Part shown: positions 51,662 through 59,635 of the stretch, piece after piece | Layout: the number at the start of each line of letters is the position of its first letter | Position numbering within the stretch: position 1 is the stretch's first letter | Origin: an uncultured Flavobacteriales bacterium | GTDB taxonomy: Bacteria; Bacteroidota; Bacteroidia; Flavobacteriales_D; Crocinitomicaceae | Direction: 5' to 3' | DNA: 64,000 nucleotides | NCBI GenBank assembly: GCA_903945495.1 | Contig: CAJAVU010000057.1 | Span: 62,001 to 126,000 of the forward strand | Position numbers and translations under genes: made by a program | Notes under the pieces: model-generated | Told to the model about the DNA's origin: nothing | Seen by the model: only the letters and a program-made list of their open reading frames with translations | Database searches by the model: none

Positions 51662-52565
51662 GTGGAGGGAAATTCCCGGATTAATCAAAGATGCGTTTTT
51701 AGAGTTTTTGGCTGAAAAAGGCTTGTTCCATGGCGCTGCATTGGCTTATTACACGCTGTTCGCAATGGTTCCATTGTTCTATTTGTGCATTGCTTTTTTT
51801 GGAAAAATCATTGGTCAAGAGGTGATGTTGGAAATCATTTCGAATTTGTTGAGAAACCAAATTGGTATTCAGGATGTTGATGGAATTATGGAATTCTTGA
51901 GCGGAATGGATTTCGAAAAAGGAAATTTCATGCTCGAAATTGTCAGTATGGTTGCCTTGTTGGTTGCTAGTTCCGCCTTTTTAGTTGCTCTGAAACAAAG
52001 TATCAATGAATTTTTCGATTTGGAAGTAAATTATTCCACCAAACGAAAGGCCTTTCTGAATAACGTCTTGTTTCGACTAGTTTCAGTCGTATTCGTTGGA
52101 TTAATGACCGTAATTGTCATCGTAATTTATTTTTCTCAGACCATTTTACTTTCCACAACAAGTGAATGGTTCCCGGATAGTGCCTTTTTCCAAACAATCT
52201 TTTCTGGAATCGCAACCCACGGATTGGCGTTATTGTCAAACGTGATCATTTTTACCTTGGTCTTCAAATATGTTCACGACGGCTATGTTAAATGGAAACT
52301 AGCCCTTGGTGGAGCAATCATTACATCTATCTTACTCTATGGCGGACAATTGTTGATCAAATACTATTTATTCAACTACTTTTTCGCAGCAAAAGCTGGA
52401 ATTGCAGGTTCCTTGTTTATTATTCTAGCATGGATTTATTACAGCTCCCAAATCATTTTCTTCGGTGCAAAATTCACCTGTGTTTACGCCAAGAAAGTCG
52501 GAAAGCCAATTTCGTTTAGCGAAGATTTTGTGTTCGTACCGAAGAAGAAAAAGAAGGTGGAGTGA
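51618..52565 (+). CDS. YihY/BrkB-family membrane protein
   Basis: 315 residues with six membrane segments, the YihY (formerly "ribonuclease BN") fold. Signatures are GLFHGAALAYYTLFAMVPLFYL, VASSAFLVALKQSINEFFDL, and AGSLFIILAWIYYSSQIIFFGAKFTCVYAKKVGKPI. Function is unclear; a transport or export role has been proposed. The start at 51618 lies inside the ABC ATPase gene, indicating tight coupling, but whether it is the missing membrane partner is speculative. Confidence 0.9.
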   Translation: MSQKSPSRKKVLHLEWREIPGLIKDAFLEFLAEKGLFHGAALAYYTLFAMVPLFYLCIAFFGKIIGQEVMLEIISNLLRNQIGIQDVDGIMEFLSGMDFEKGNFMLEIVSMVALLVASSAFLVALKQSINEFFDLEVNYSTKRKAFLNNVLFRLVSVVFVGLMTVIVIVIYFSQTILLSTTSEWFPDSAFFQTIFSGIATHGLALLSNVIIFTLVFKYVHDGYVKWKLALGGAIITSILLYGGQLLIKYYLFNYFFAAKAGIAGSLFIILAWIYYSSQIIFFGAKFTCVYAKKVGKPISFSEDFVFVPKKKKKVE

Positions 52566-52650
52566 GATTGATTTGATCAGGAAAATATTTTTCAGCACAA
52601 TTCCTTATTTTTTCGTAATGAATATGTTTGATTAAAAAATTGTCAATAAT

Positions 52651-52683
52651 TTGCTAATTATCTAAGAATTAGTTTTATCTTTG
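52651..52683 (+). promoter_or_regulatory. Promoter TTG-N22-TATCTTTG of the XRE-S24 regulator
   Basis: TTG at 52651-52653 and a perfect -7 TATCTTTG at 52676-52683. The ORF track's TTG start (52681) lies inside the -7 element, so translation must start at the ATG at 52705. Confidence 0.7.
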
Positions 52684-52704
52684 GTTCAATCAAAAGAATC
52701 GAAC

Positions 52705-53508
52705 ATGGAAATTGGCAACAATCTTAAATTACTGAGAAAACGCTTGAAGAAATCGCAGGAAGAAGTCGCACAAGAATTAAATCTTACGCGTTCTTCGTAT
52801 AGCGGATACGAAAATGGTGTTGCTCAACCTAATTTGGAAAGTCTTGTAGCGTTCAGCGAATACTATAAAGTGCCAATCGATGATTTGGTTAAGAAAGATT
52901 TTGAATCGTTTTCAGATTCGGAGTGGGAGCGTATCGATAAAGGTTTGTATGCCGATGTCAAAGGTCAAAAACTCCGTGTTCTTACTTCCCTCGTTGATCA
53001 AAACGAGGAGGAGTTAATCGAAATGATTCCAATGAAAGCAAGTGCTGGTTATACTTCTGGCTATGCTGATCCAGATTACTTGAAAGTCTTACCAACGTTT
53101 CATTTGCCTTTCCTTTCGAAAAATAAAAAATACCGCTCTTTCCCAATTAAAGGTGATTCAATGCCGCCAGTTGTGGAAGGTTCATACGTTGTTGCTGAAT
53201 ACATTCAAAATTGGATGACCATTCGCTCTGGAACGCCATGTATTGTAATCACAAAAGACGAAGGAATTGTGTTTAAAGTAGTTCACAATTTATTGGATAC
53301 TTCTCAGTCGTTTCAGTTGTGTTCGACAAATACATTCTACAAACCGTACATCGTTCACGCAAACAACATCATCGAAATGTGGAAGTTCGTCAACTATATT
53401 TCTCCTGAATTGCCAGAAGTACGCATGGATGACAATGATTTGAGTAAGTCGATTCAAGAATTACAGAAAGAAATCCACGAATTGAAAGTGGCGATCAATC
53501 GTTCGTAA
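52705..53508 (+). CDS. XRE-family regulator with S24 (LexA-like) domain
   Basis: 267 residues from the ATG at 52705. The N-terminal helix-turn-helix covers about 5-65 (RLKKSQEEVAQELNLTRSSYSGYENGVAQPNLESL). A linker and an S24 peptidase fold follow at about 120-225: FPIKGDSMPPVVEGSYVVAE (catalytic Ser in GDSM) and KDEGIVFKVVHN (candidate catalytic Lys). The last 30 residues are a coiled coil (IQELQKEIHELKVAI). Both catalytic residues look intact, so RecA-stimulated self-cleavage is possible. It is free-standing, not beside phage genes. Confidence 0.88.
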   Translation: MEIGNNLKLLRKRLKKSQEEVAQELNLTRSSYSGYENGVAQPNLESLVAFSEYYKVPIDDLVKKDFESFSDSEWERIDKGLYADVKGQKLRVLTSLVDQNEEELIEMIPMKASAGYTSGYADPDYLKVLPTFHLPFLSKNKKYRSFPIKGDSMPPVVEGSYVVAEYIQNWMTIRSGTPCIVITKDEGIVFKVVHNLLDTSQSFQLCSTNTFYKPYIVHANNIIEMWKFVNYISPELPEVRMDDNDLSKSIQELQKEIHELKVAINRS

Positions 53509-53519
53509 TTACCTGGGTG

Positions 53520-55403
53520 TTAGTTGGCGCAATAACTCGAGCCATTGAACTGAACTTTTTCGTCCAAGATCAACTCTTTTAAGGCCAATTTGAGTTGTTC
53601 GTCCTGCGCAAATGTGTAGTGTGAACATTCTTCAAACGTTTTTTCTGTTTTCAGGAAACCGACCAATAACGCTTTTAACTCAGCGATTTGATAGTCTTTT
53701 TTGTTTTTCTTTAAGCAAACATCACATTTACCGCATTCGTTCGATTCTTGTCCGAAATAGCGCAACAATTGCACCGAACGACATTCATCCAACAATATAA
53801 AGTTTAATGCTGCATCCAATTTAGTTTGTGCATTGTCTTTTCGCGTTTGGTACACTTCCGGCGACAAGGATAAATAATCATCGGGTAAACGTTCGTGCGT
53901 TAGCGTTACAGATGGCAATGAACTACTCCACGAAACATCACAAACACCGTATTTTTCCATTTGCTCCAATTGACTTAGCAATTCGGTTTTATTAATGTTC
54001 AAACGTTTCGCAAATTCGGCTTCGTGAATTTCAAAATATTGATCGAAAATTCCTGGATAGGTGCGTGACATCAAGGTCGTAATGCCAACAAATTTTGAAT
54101 GTTTAATCTGAAAATTGTACAATTCACGGTTCCCAACGGAAAATTTCACCTTAGTAGGATGGAAGACGCCTTCCGAAAACACCAAATCGTTGTTCAATTC
54201 CAATATTTTCAAGGAATTATAAGTCTCCAATGGATTCAATTGAAAATTGTCACACAGTTTTTTGATTTCAAAATGATACGTTTCATCTTTTCCAGAGCCA
54301 ATGGCAATTTTCAAATGATTGCAAAGTGCTCGATAAGTTGTTTTCACGCGCTCAATTGGCGGGAATTGTTGGTCGTTTTTCAATTTTAAATTGGCAACAT
54401 CGTTCTCTTCCCAAAAAACAATCGTGCGCGATTCATTTCCATCTCTTCCTGCGCGTCCTGCTTCCTGAAAATACGCTTCCAAGGACGGTGGAAATTCATA
54501 ATGCAACACAAAACGAACGTCTGGTTTGTCGATTCCCATTCCGAAAGCGTTTGTTGCAACCATCACTTTGATTTTGTTTGATAACCAATCCGACAACATC
54601 AAGTCACGATCTTCCTTGGTCATTCCACCGTGATAAATTCCAACACTTACCTTATTCGCATGAAGCAAACGCGCCATTTCCTTCACACTTTTGCGTGTTT
54701 GGCAATAGACAATTCCACATTCGCCAACATGCTTTTGGCAGTATTCCAAAATGTTAGTTAGCTTATTATTCGTTTTGTAAGACTCGTAACTCAGGTTATT
54801 TCGCTCAAACGACGATTCGTGAATTTTTGGCTTATTCAAGCGTAATTGCTTAACAATATCTTCTCGAACACGGTCAGTTGCAGTCGCGGTCAAGGCGATA
54901 ATTGGAATTTCAGGATGTATTTCGCGCAACTTATAGATTTCCTTGAACGAAGGTCTGAAATCATGTCCCCATTCCGAAATACAATGCGCTTCATCGACCA
55001 CAATTAAACCAACATTCATCAATTTAAAGCGCTCAATGAACAATTTACTTTGAATGCGTTCAGGTGAAGTGTACAAAAAATCCAAGCCGCCAAAGCGCGC
55101 ATTGTCAAGTGTAATATCGATTTCACGGTAACTCATTCCACTGATAATCGACTTTGCACGAATACCACGCGCTTGTAAATTAGCTACTTGATCTTGCATC
55201 AAAGCAATCAATGGAGAAATGACCAAGGTTATTCCTTCACGTGCAATTCCAGGTACTTGAAAGCAGATCGATTTTCCGCCTCCAGTTGGCAAAAGTGCCA
55301 TGGTGTCGTAGCCATTTATCGCATCGTCGACAATGTCTTCTTGGAGTGGTCGAAATTGATCGAATCCCCAGTATTTTTTTAGTATGTCGCGACTTTTGTC
55401 CAT
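53520..55403 (-). CDS. recQ: RecQ-family ATP-dependent DNA helicase
   Basis: 627 residues. The helicase core is complete: FRPLQEDIVDDAI, Walker A LPTGGGKSICFQVP, DEAH in VVDEAHCISEWGHDFR, SAT-like LTATAT, motif V TNAFGMGIDKPDVRFVLHYEFP, and QEAGRAGRDG. The RecQ zinc-binding region is CRSVQLLRYFGQ...CGKCDVC. A winged-helix part precedes the C-terminus and no HRDC domain is visible. It unwinds DNA in repair. It is convergent with the S24 regulator, 11 bases away. Confidence 0.93.
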   Translation of the reverse strand: MDKSRDILKKYWGFDQFRPLQEDIVDDAINGYDTMALLPTGGGKSICFQVPGIAREGITLVISPLIALMQDQVANLQARGIRAKSIISGMSYREIDITLDNARFGGLDFLYTSPERIQSKLFIERFKLMNVGLIVVDEAHCISEWGHDFRPSFKEIYKLREIHPEIPIIALTATATDRVREDIVKQLRLNKPKIHESSFERNNLSYESYKTNNKLTNILEYCQKHVGECGIVYCQTRKSVKEMARLLHANKVSVGIYHGGMTKEDRDLMLSDWLSNKIKVMVATNAFGMGIDKPDVRFVLHYEFPPSLEAYFQEAGRAGRDGNESRTIVFWEENDVANLKLKNDQQFPPIERVKTTYRALCNHLKIAIGSGKDETYHFEIKKLCDNFQLNPLETYNSLKILELNNDLVFSEGVFHPTKVKFSVGNRELYNFQIKHSKFVGITTLMSRTYPGIFDQYFEIHEAEFAKRLNINKTELLSQLEQMEKYGVCDVSWSSSLPSVTLTHERLPDDYLSLSPEVYQTRKDNAQTKLDAALNFILLDECRSVQLLRYFGQESNECGKCDVCLKKNKKDYQIAELKALLVGFLKTEKTFEECSHYTFAQDEQLKLALKELILDEKVQFNGSSYCAN

Positions 55404-55420
55404 TGGCTTTTTAACAGGCT

Positions 55421-55428
55421 CAAAAATA
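55421..55428 (-). promoter_or_regulatory. -7 promoter element TATTTTTG for recQ
   Basis: Perfect TAnnTTTG on the minus strand, 17 bases upstream of the ATG at 55403. Confidence 0.55.
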
Positions 55429-55445
55429 AAGAAATTAATTTCTTT
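55428..55445. promoter_or_regulatory. Perfect 18-bp palindrome in the recQ/ilvE divergent region
   Basis: AAAGAAATTAATTTCTTT is its own reverse complement. It directly abuts the recQ -7 element and lies about 20 bases upstream of the ilvE TTG. It could be an operator, though AT-rich DNA produces such palindromes by chance about once per window. Confidence 0.35.
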
Positions 55446-55465
55446 CTGGGCATTTCAAACTATTT

Positions 55466-55495
55466 GAAAGCTCAATGTTTCTAATTATATTCGCA
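55466..55495 (+). promoter_or_regulatory. Promoter of ilvE (TTG-N19-TATATTCG)
   Basis: TTG at 55466-55468 and -7 TATATTCG at 55488-55495 (one mismatch), 17 bases before the ATG. Confidence 0.55.
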
Positions 55496-55511
55496 ACTTG
55501 AAAAACACATT

Positions 55512-56582
55512 ATGTTACAAGACACACTTACAGTGAAGGTTACTAAAACCACTCATTCACGAATTGAAGAAGTAGATTGGAGCAATTTGCCTTTTGGTAA
55601 GATTTTCTCTGATCACATGTTGGTAATGGATTATAAGAATGGAGAATGGCAACAACCTGAAATTATGCCTTTCGGACCAATTCAAATGCATCCTGCAATG
55701 TCGGCTGTTCATTATGGACAATCGATTTTTGAAGGAATGAAAGCTAACAAAACTGAAAAAGGAGATATTTTAATTTTCCGTCCTGATATGAATGCAAATC
55801 GTTTCAAAGAATCATGTGAGCGCATGTGCATGCCAGTGATTCCGGAAGATGTATTTACAGAATTGGTAAGAAAACTAGTTGAGGTTGATGAAAATTGGAT
55901 TCCTGCAAAAGAGGGATATTCCTTGTACATCAGACCGTTCTTGTTTGCTACAGACGAATTTATTGGAATTAAACCTTCTGATACTTACAAATTCATGATT
56001 TTTACGTGCCCTGTTGGTTCATACTACACGGAGCCTGTGAACGTGAAAATTGAAGAGCACTACACACGTGCATCTGTTGGTGGCGTTGGTCGTGCAAAAA
56101 CGGCAGGAAACTACGGTGCAGCATTGTATCCAGCAAAACAAGGTCAATTGAATGGTTTCCACCAATTGGTTTGGACAGATGGAAAAGAGCATAAGTTTAT
56201 TGAGGAATCAGGTACGATGAACATTGTATTTGTAATCAATGACACAATCATTACACCATCTGAAGATGCAGATACAATTCTAAGAGGTGTTACAAAACGT
56301 TCGGTGATTGAAGTTGCTCAGAAATGGGGAATTCCAGTTGAAGAGCGCAAAGTTTCTGTTGAGGAAATTGTTACAGCAATCAAAGAAGGTAAATTACAAG
56401 ATGCATTTGGAGCGGGAACAGCTGCTACAATTGCTCCGATTATAAAAATTGGATTCAGAGATGAAATTCTTGAATTGCCACCTGTTGAAACAAGAGTGAT
56501 TTCAACGAAAATCAAAAATTACTTAGATGACCTAAAAGCAGGAAAAATCGAAGATGAATTCGGTTGGTGCTTGAAAGTATAA
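55512..56582 (+). CDS. ilvE: Branched-chain amino acid aminotransferase
   Basis: 356 residues, PLP fold-type IV, of the longer eukaryote-like BCAT group. Seen blocks are FGPIQMHPAMSAVHYGQSIFEGMKA, YIRPFLFATDEFIGIKPS, the PLP lysine in GVGRAKTAGNYGAALYP, EESGTMNIVFVI, and FGAGTAATIAPI. It transfers the amino group of glutamate to the keto acids of Leu, Ile and Val, and the reverse. It is monocistronic with a strong terminator. Confidence 0.95.
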   Translation: MLQDTLTVKVTKTTHSRIEEVDWSNLPFGKIFSDHMLVMDYKNGEWQQPEIMPFGPIQMHPAMSAVHYGQSIFEGMKANKTEKGDILIFRPDMNANRFKESCERMCMPVIPEDVFTELVRKLVEVDENWIPAKEGYSLYIRPFLFATDEFIGIKPSDTYKFMIFTCPVGSYYTEPVNVKIEEHYTRASVGGVGRAKTAGNYGAALYPAKQGQLNGFHQLVWTDGKEHKFIEESGTMNIVFVINDTIITPSEDADTILRGVTKRSVIEVAQKWGIPVEERKVSVEEIVTAIKEGKLQDAFGAGTAATIAPIIKIGFRDEILELPPVETRVISTKIKNYLDDLKAGKIEDEFGWCLKV

Positions 56583-56584
56583 TT

Positions 56585-56616
56585 GAAAAGTCCCGTTTTT
56601 AGCGGGACTTTTTTTA
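56585..56616 (+). terminator. Terminator of ilvE
   Basis: Stem AAGTCCCG/CGGGACTT (8 bp) with loop TTTTTAG, followed by seven Ts, 5 bases after the stop. Confidence 0.9.
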
Positions 56617-56657
56617 TGGAATAATTCTCAAACTTCATCATAGGTAAAATTCTTTGT

Positions 56658-58040
56658 ATGAAATCGATTCTAACGTTTTTATTTTTTGTGACTTGTGTTG
56701 CTGTGTATGCTCAAGAGGATTCTGTGCTTGTTCGATTTGAAATTGTTGACAAAACTTATAAAGAAGGAATTCAAAATGTGAATGCCACTTTGCAAATCAA
56801 CAATAAAACGATTATTCGCTCTTCGAATTCGAAAGGACGTATTTCGATTTACGTACCGAACAATGCACAACTGAATTATCAGTTAACACATCCACTTTTC
56901 GAGTCGTACAGTGGAACGAAGAAGGTATCATTAAAATCAAGCACTGATACTTCATTTATTTCAGTTGAAATGCTTTCTTACAAAGGTAAAACGTTAAATT
57001 CTGTAACCGTAAAAGCCCCAGGAATTCCTGATACAGTTTTTGAATCGAAACGCTTGAGTGTTGCAGATTTTGAATTGTTGAAGAATGGTCAAATGGTTTT
57101 ATTGGCGTATCCAAAGCAATTGAAAAAGGGTAGTGAACTTCTGTTGTATAATGGAGTTGAAGTGGTAAATACTTTCAGTGTTCCCGGCATTGCAGAGGAA
57201 TTGGTTAGAGATTATCGCGGAAATCCACATGTTTTGTGCAAAGACAATGTGTATGGTTTGTACGTTTCGAATAGCCAAATTGGTATTAGCACTCTAGACA
57301 AAGCGTATTATTTGAAATACTTGGCGCCAATTGTTGATACGAACTACTCAAAAATGTTCTTTTCAAATTTCTCGAAAGATTATCCAGCATTTGACTATTA
57401 CGCCTTCGATCAATTCGATTCGACCTATTCAAAAATCATTGAAATTGAAGATGAATTGATGATGGAATTGTATCGTTCTGAGTATAAATGGGTCGATGTT
57501 CGAACAAAACTGTGGGCGAAGAACAAGGAATATGAAACAGGGATTGATGCGGAAATTTGGGTTGGTGCCAATTACTTCACACAATCGTTGTATTACAAAG
57601 AGTTGTATGCGCCAATGTTTGTAAAAAACGACACTGTATTTGTCTTCGATTATTACAAGGATAAATTATTCAAATTCGATGCTGCCGGAAATCGATTGGA
57701 CAGTGTTGCAATCTACCATCATTATCAGCCTAAAACAACAGGATGGAAAAAGCAATTGATTCAAGATCAAGCGACAGGTGAAGTATACGCCGTTTTCGAC
57801 ATTGCTGGATTCACCTATTTAGGCTTGGTCAATTTGCAAACGGGTGAAATCAAGGAGAAGGTAAAGCTAGAATTTCGTTACATCGATAAAATAGCGATAC
57901 AAGATAATTTTGTGTATTATATCTATCGTCCGTTTGAGTCAACTCAAAAGAAATTCTTGTACAAGGAACGTTTACCGTATGAATTTGGTAAAGCGAAAGT
58001 TCCTTATGGCAAAGAAACTTCGATCGATACAGGTAAATGA
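56658..58040 (+). CDS. Exported protein with N-terminal carboxypeptidase-regulatory-like domain
   Basis: 460 residues with a signal peptide (LTFLFFVTCVAVYAQ). Residues 22-100 look like a CarboxypepD_reg-type beta sandwich (FEIVDKTYKEGIQNVNATLQI, GRISIYVPNNAQ), as often found before outer-membrane proteins in this phylum. The rest has repeated propeller-like strands (ELLLYNGVEVVNTFSVPG, TVFVFDYYKDKLFKFDAAGNRLDS, GFTYLGLVNLQTGEI). No catalytic motif. The last 37 bases overlap the convergent EEP gene. Confidence 0.7.
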   Translation: MKSILTFLFFVTCVAVYAQEDSVLVRFEIVDKTYKEGIQNVNATLQINNKTIIRSSNSKGRISIYVPNNAQLNYQLTHPLFESYSGTKKVSLKSSTDTSFISVEMLSYKGKTLNSVTVKAPGIPDTVFESKRLSVADFELLKNGQMVLLAYPKQLKKGSELLLYNGVEVVNTFSVPGIAEELVRDYRGNPHVLCKDNVYGLYVSNSQIGISTLDKAYYLKYLAPIVDTNYSKMFFSNFSKDYPAFDYYAFDQFDSTYSKIIEIEDELMMELYRSEYKWVDVRTKLWAKNKEYETGIDAEIWVGANYFTQSLYYKELYAPMFVKNDTVFVFDYYKDKLFKFDAAGNRLDSVAIYHHYQPKTTGWKKQLIQDQATGEVYAVFDIAGFTYLGLVNLQTGEIKEKVKLEFRYIDKIAIQDNFVYYIYRPFESTQKKFLYKERLPYEFGKAKVPYGKETSIDTGK

Positions 58041-58975
58041 TCTGAATAACCTCCAAGATATTTACTTCCACCGTATGTTCTGAATGGAACTACTTGACCT
58101 TTGTATTCTTCCAATAGAAAATCAAATGCGTGAATCTCACCTGAATTTGGGATTAGACTAATCGATTTTTTCTGCTTACACTTTTTATTGATCATTCCGT
58201 TTGAAACCATAATGTGGTCCAAAACATCCCATTCTCCTTTGTAATTGTATGTTCCACCGAAATCACCCGATAATGCAGTGATTTGTGGCGTTAACTTTTC
58301 TGCAACTGACTGCGGAGCTTTGTTGGTAGGATAGTCATTCAAATCGCCCATGAAAACGATTTTAGCATTTTTATTTTCGCTTAGCAATGAATCAATGAAC
58401 GTGCGTGCATTTTTTGCTGCTTCCAAACGATTCGGTTCACTTGCTTCTTGTCCACCACTGCGGCTTGGCCAGTGATTCACCATGACAATGATTGTCTCTT
58501 TTTTGTATGAGAATTTCCCCCAAACAATGTCTCTTGTTGCTTTTGATTCTTCTCCTGGTAAAGAAAATCGAATAAAACCTGATTCTTTCAATATCATGGT
58601 TGAGCTGTCATAAATCAATGCAACATCAATTCCACGTGCATCAGCACTTTCGTAGTGAACCAAACCATAGTTGTTCAATTTAACAGAATGTTTCATCACA
58701 TCGCGCACAACAGTTGCATTTTCAATTTCACACATTCCGATGAACAAAGGATTCGAAAAATTGTCAAATACTTTATTGATATGATCTAATTTCTCGTTGT
58801 AACGTGCAGAATTCCAAGCATTTTTTCCAGCTGGTAAAAACTCAGCATCATCATTCGCGCCATCTAATGTATCGAATAAGTTTTCAACGTTGTAAAATGC
58901 GATTTCACGTGTTGATTGAGCCTGAAGACTAGTTGCAATTACAAGTGTAAATGCGAAAATGTTAAGGAATTTCAT
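58004..58975 (-). CDS. Secreted endonuclease/exonuclease/phosphatase-family protein
   Basis: The ATG at 58975 begins the signal peptide (FLNIFAFTLVIATSLQAQ) and is preferred to the TTG at 58981; 323 residues. EEP-fold motifs are IAFYNVENLFDT (metal-binding Asn/Glu), MCEIENATVV, VMVNHWPSRSGG (catalytic His), VFMGDLNDYPT (Asp/Asn) and GYSDHLPVSIE (final His). All catalytic residues appear present, so it is probably an extracellular nuclease or phosphodiesterase. Its 3' end overlaps the 56658 gene by 37 bases. Confidence 0.9.
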   Translation of the reverse strand: MKFLNIFAFTLVIATSLQAQSTREIAFYNVENLFDTLDGANDDAEFLPAGKNAWNSARYNEKLDHINKVFDNFSNPLFIGMCEIENATVVRDVMKHSVKLNNYGLVHYESADARGIDVALIYDSSTMILKESGFIRFSLPGEESKATRDIVWGKFSYKKETIIVMVNHWPSRSGGQEASEPNRLEAAKNARTFIDSLLSENKNAKIVFMGDLNDYPTNKAPQSVAEKLTPQITALSGDFGGTYNYKGEWDVLDHIMVSNGMINKKCKQKKSISLIPNSGEIHAFDFLLEEYKGQVVPFRTYGGSKYLGGYSDHLPVSIEVSLP

Positions 58976-59026
58976 GAACAAAATTTTTGTAAAGATAATG
59001 AAACGAAAGCGCTTGAAGTGGACATC

Positions 59027-59635
59027 TTAATTAATTTTCTGTGAAGAAATAATCCAGCGTCTGGCCAACGGACCTTCGCAAAAAATAAGATCCAAAATAG
59101 ACATGTTCGGTTCAAATTGATTGCTTGGTGAAAAAACTTGTGTGTATGGGCGAATATCCGAGCAATCGTCAAATTCATCGTTTCGAAAATCGAGTGCTTC
59201 TTTCGGAGAAATGTAGTCTGATGAAAATGTCAATTTCTTATCTAGATCAAGCCATTCGAAAATACGTTCCGTAATTGCAGCATTCAATCTTACAAGTGAA
59301 GATTCAGTCTGATAGATTAAATCATGCACTTCTGGTCCATAATAATCAAAAAATGGGGAAGAGGAATAGGCACTTTCAATCGCTTTCCAATGAATTTTAC
59401 GCCAATCTGTTTCAGTACTCAGAACAGCATCGTCCATCGACGTTTTGGAACCATTTTTACGCTCAATCGGAATTGATAGCACTAATGGACCATTTGCACT
59501 CAGAATCGTACAACGAGAACGAACAGTTTGCTTAATAAAATGCTCTTTCGTTTCAATGATTGTGTTTTCAGAGGCAATTAGTTTTCTGAAATAATCAATG
59601 TTCCCGAAATAAGCAACAGGAAATACAGCAGGCAT
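59027..59635 (-). CDS. WbqC-family protein
   Basis: The start at 59635 (ATG overlapping the lepB stop as TAATG) replaces the track's 59665, which lies inside lepB; 202 residues. WbqC features are PAVFPVAYFGNIDYFRKLIASENTIIE, the basic-aromatic KQTVRSRCTILSANGPLVLSIPIE, and DWRKIHWKAIESAYSSSPFFDYY. The family is linked to glycan biosynthesis loci in other bacteria, with unproven activity. Here it belongs to the parB-dapB-lepB cluster. Confidence 0.88.
   Translation of the reverse strand: MPAVFPVAYFGNIDYFRKLIASENTIIETKEHFIKQTVRSRCTILSANGPLVLSIPIERKNGSKTSMDDAVLSTETDWRKIHWKAIESAYSSSPFFDYYGPEVHDLIYQTESSLVRLNAAITERIFEWLDLDKKLTFSSDYISPKEALDFRNDEFDDCSDIRPYTQVFSPSNQFEPNMSILDLIFCEGPLARRWIISSQKIN

Noticed and set aside
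53612-55382. Plus-strand ORFs of 60-96 codons inside recQ
   Set aside because: They are antisense to a complete RecQ helicase and have no promoter or recognisable domain.
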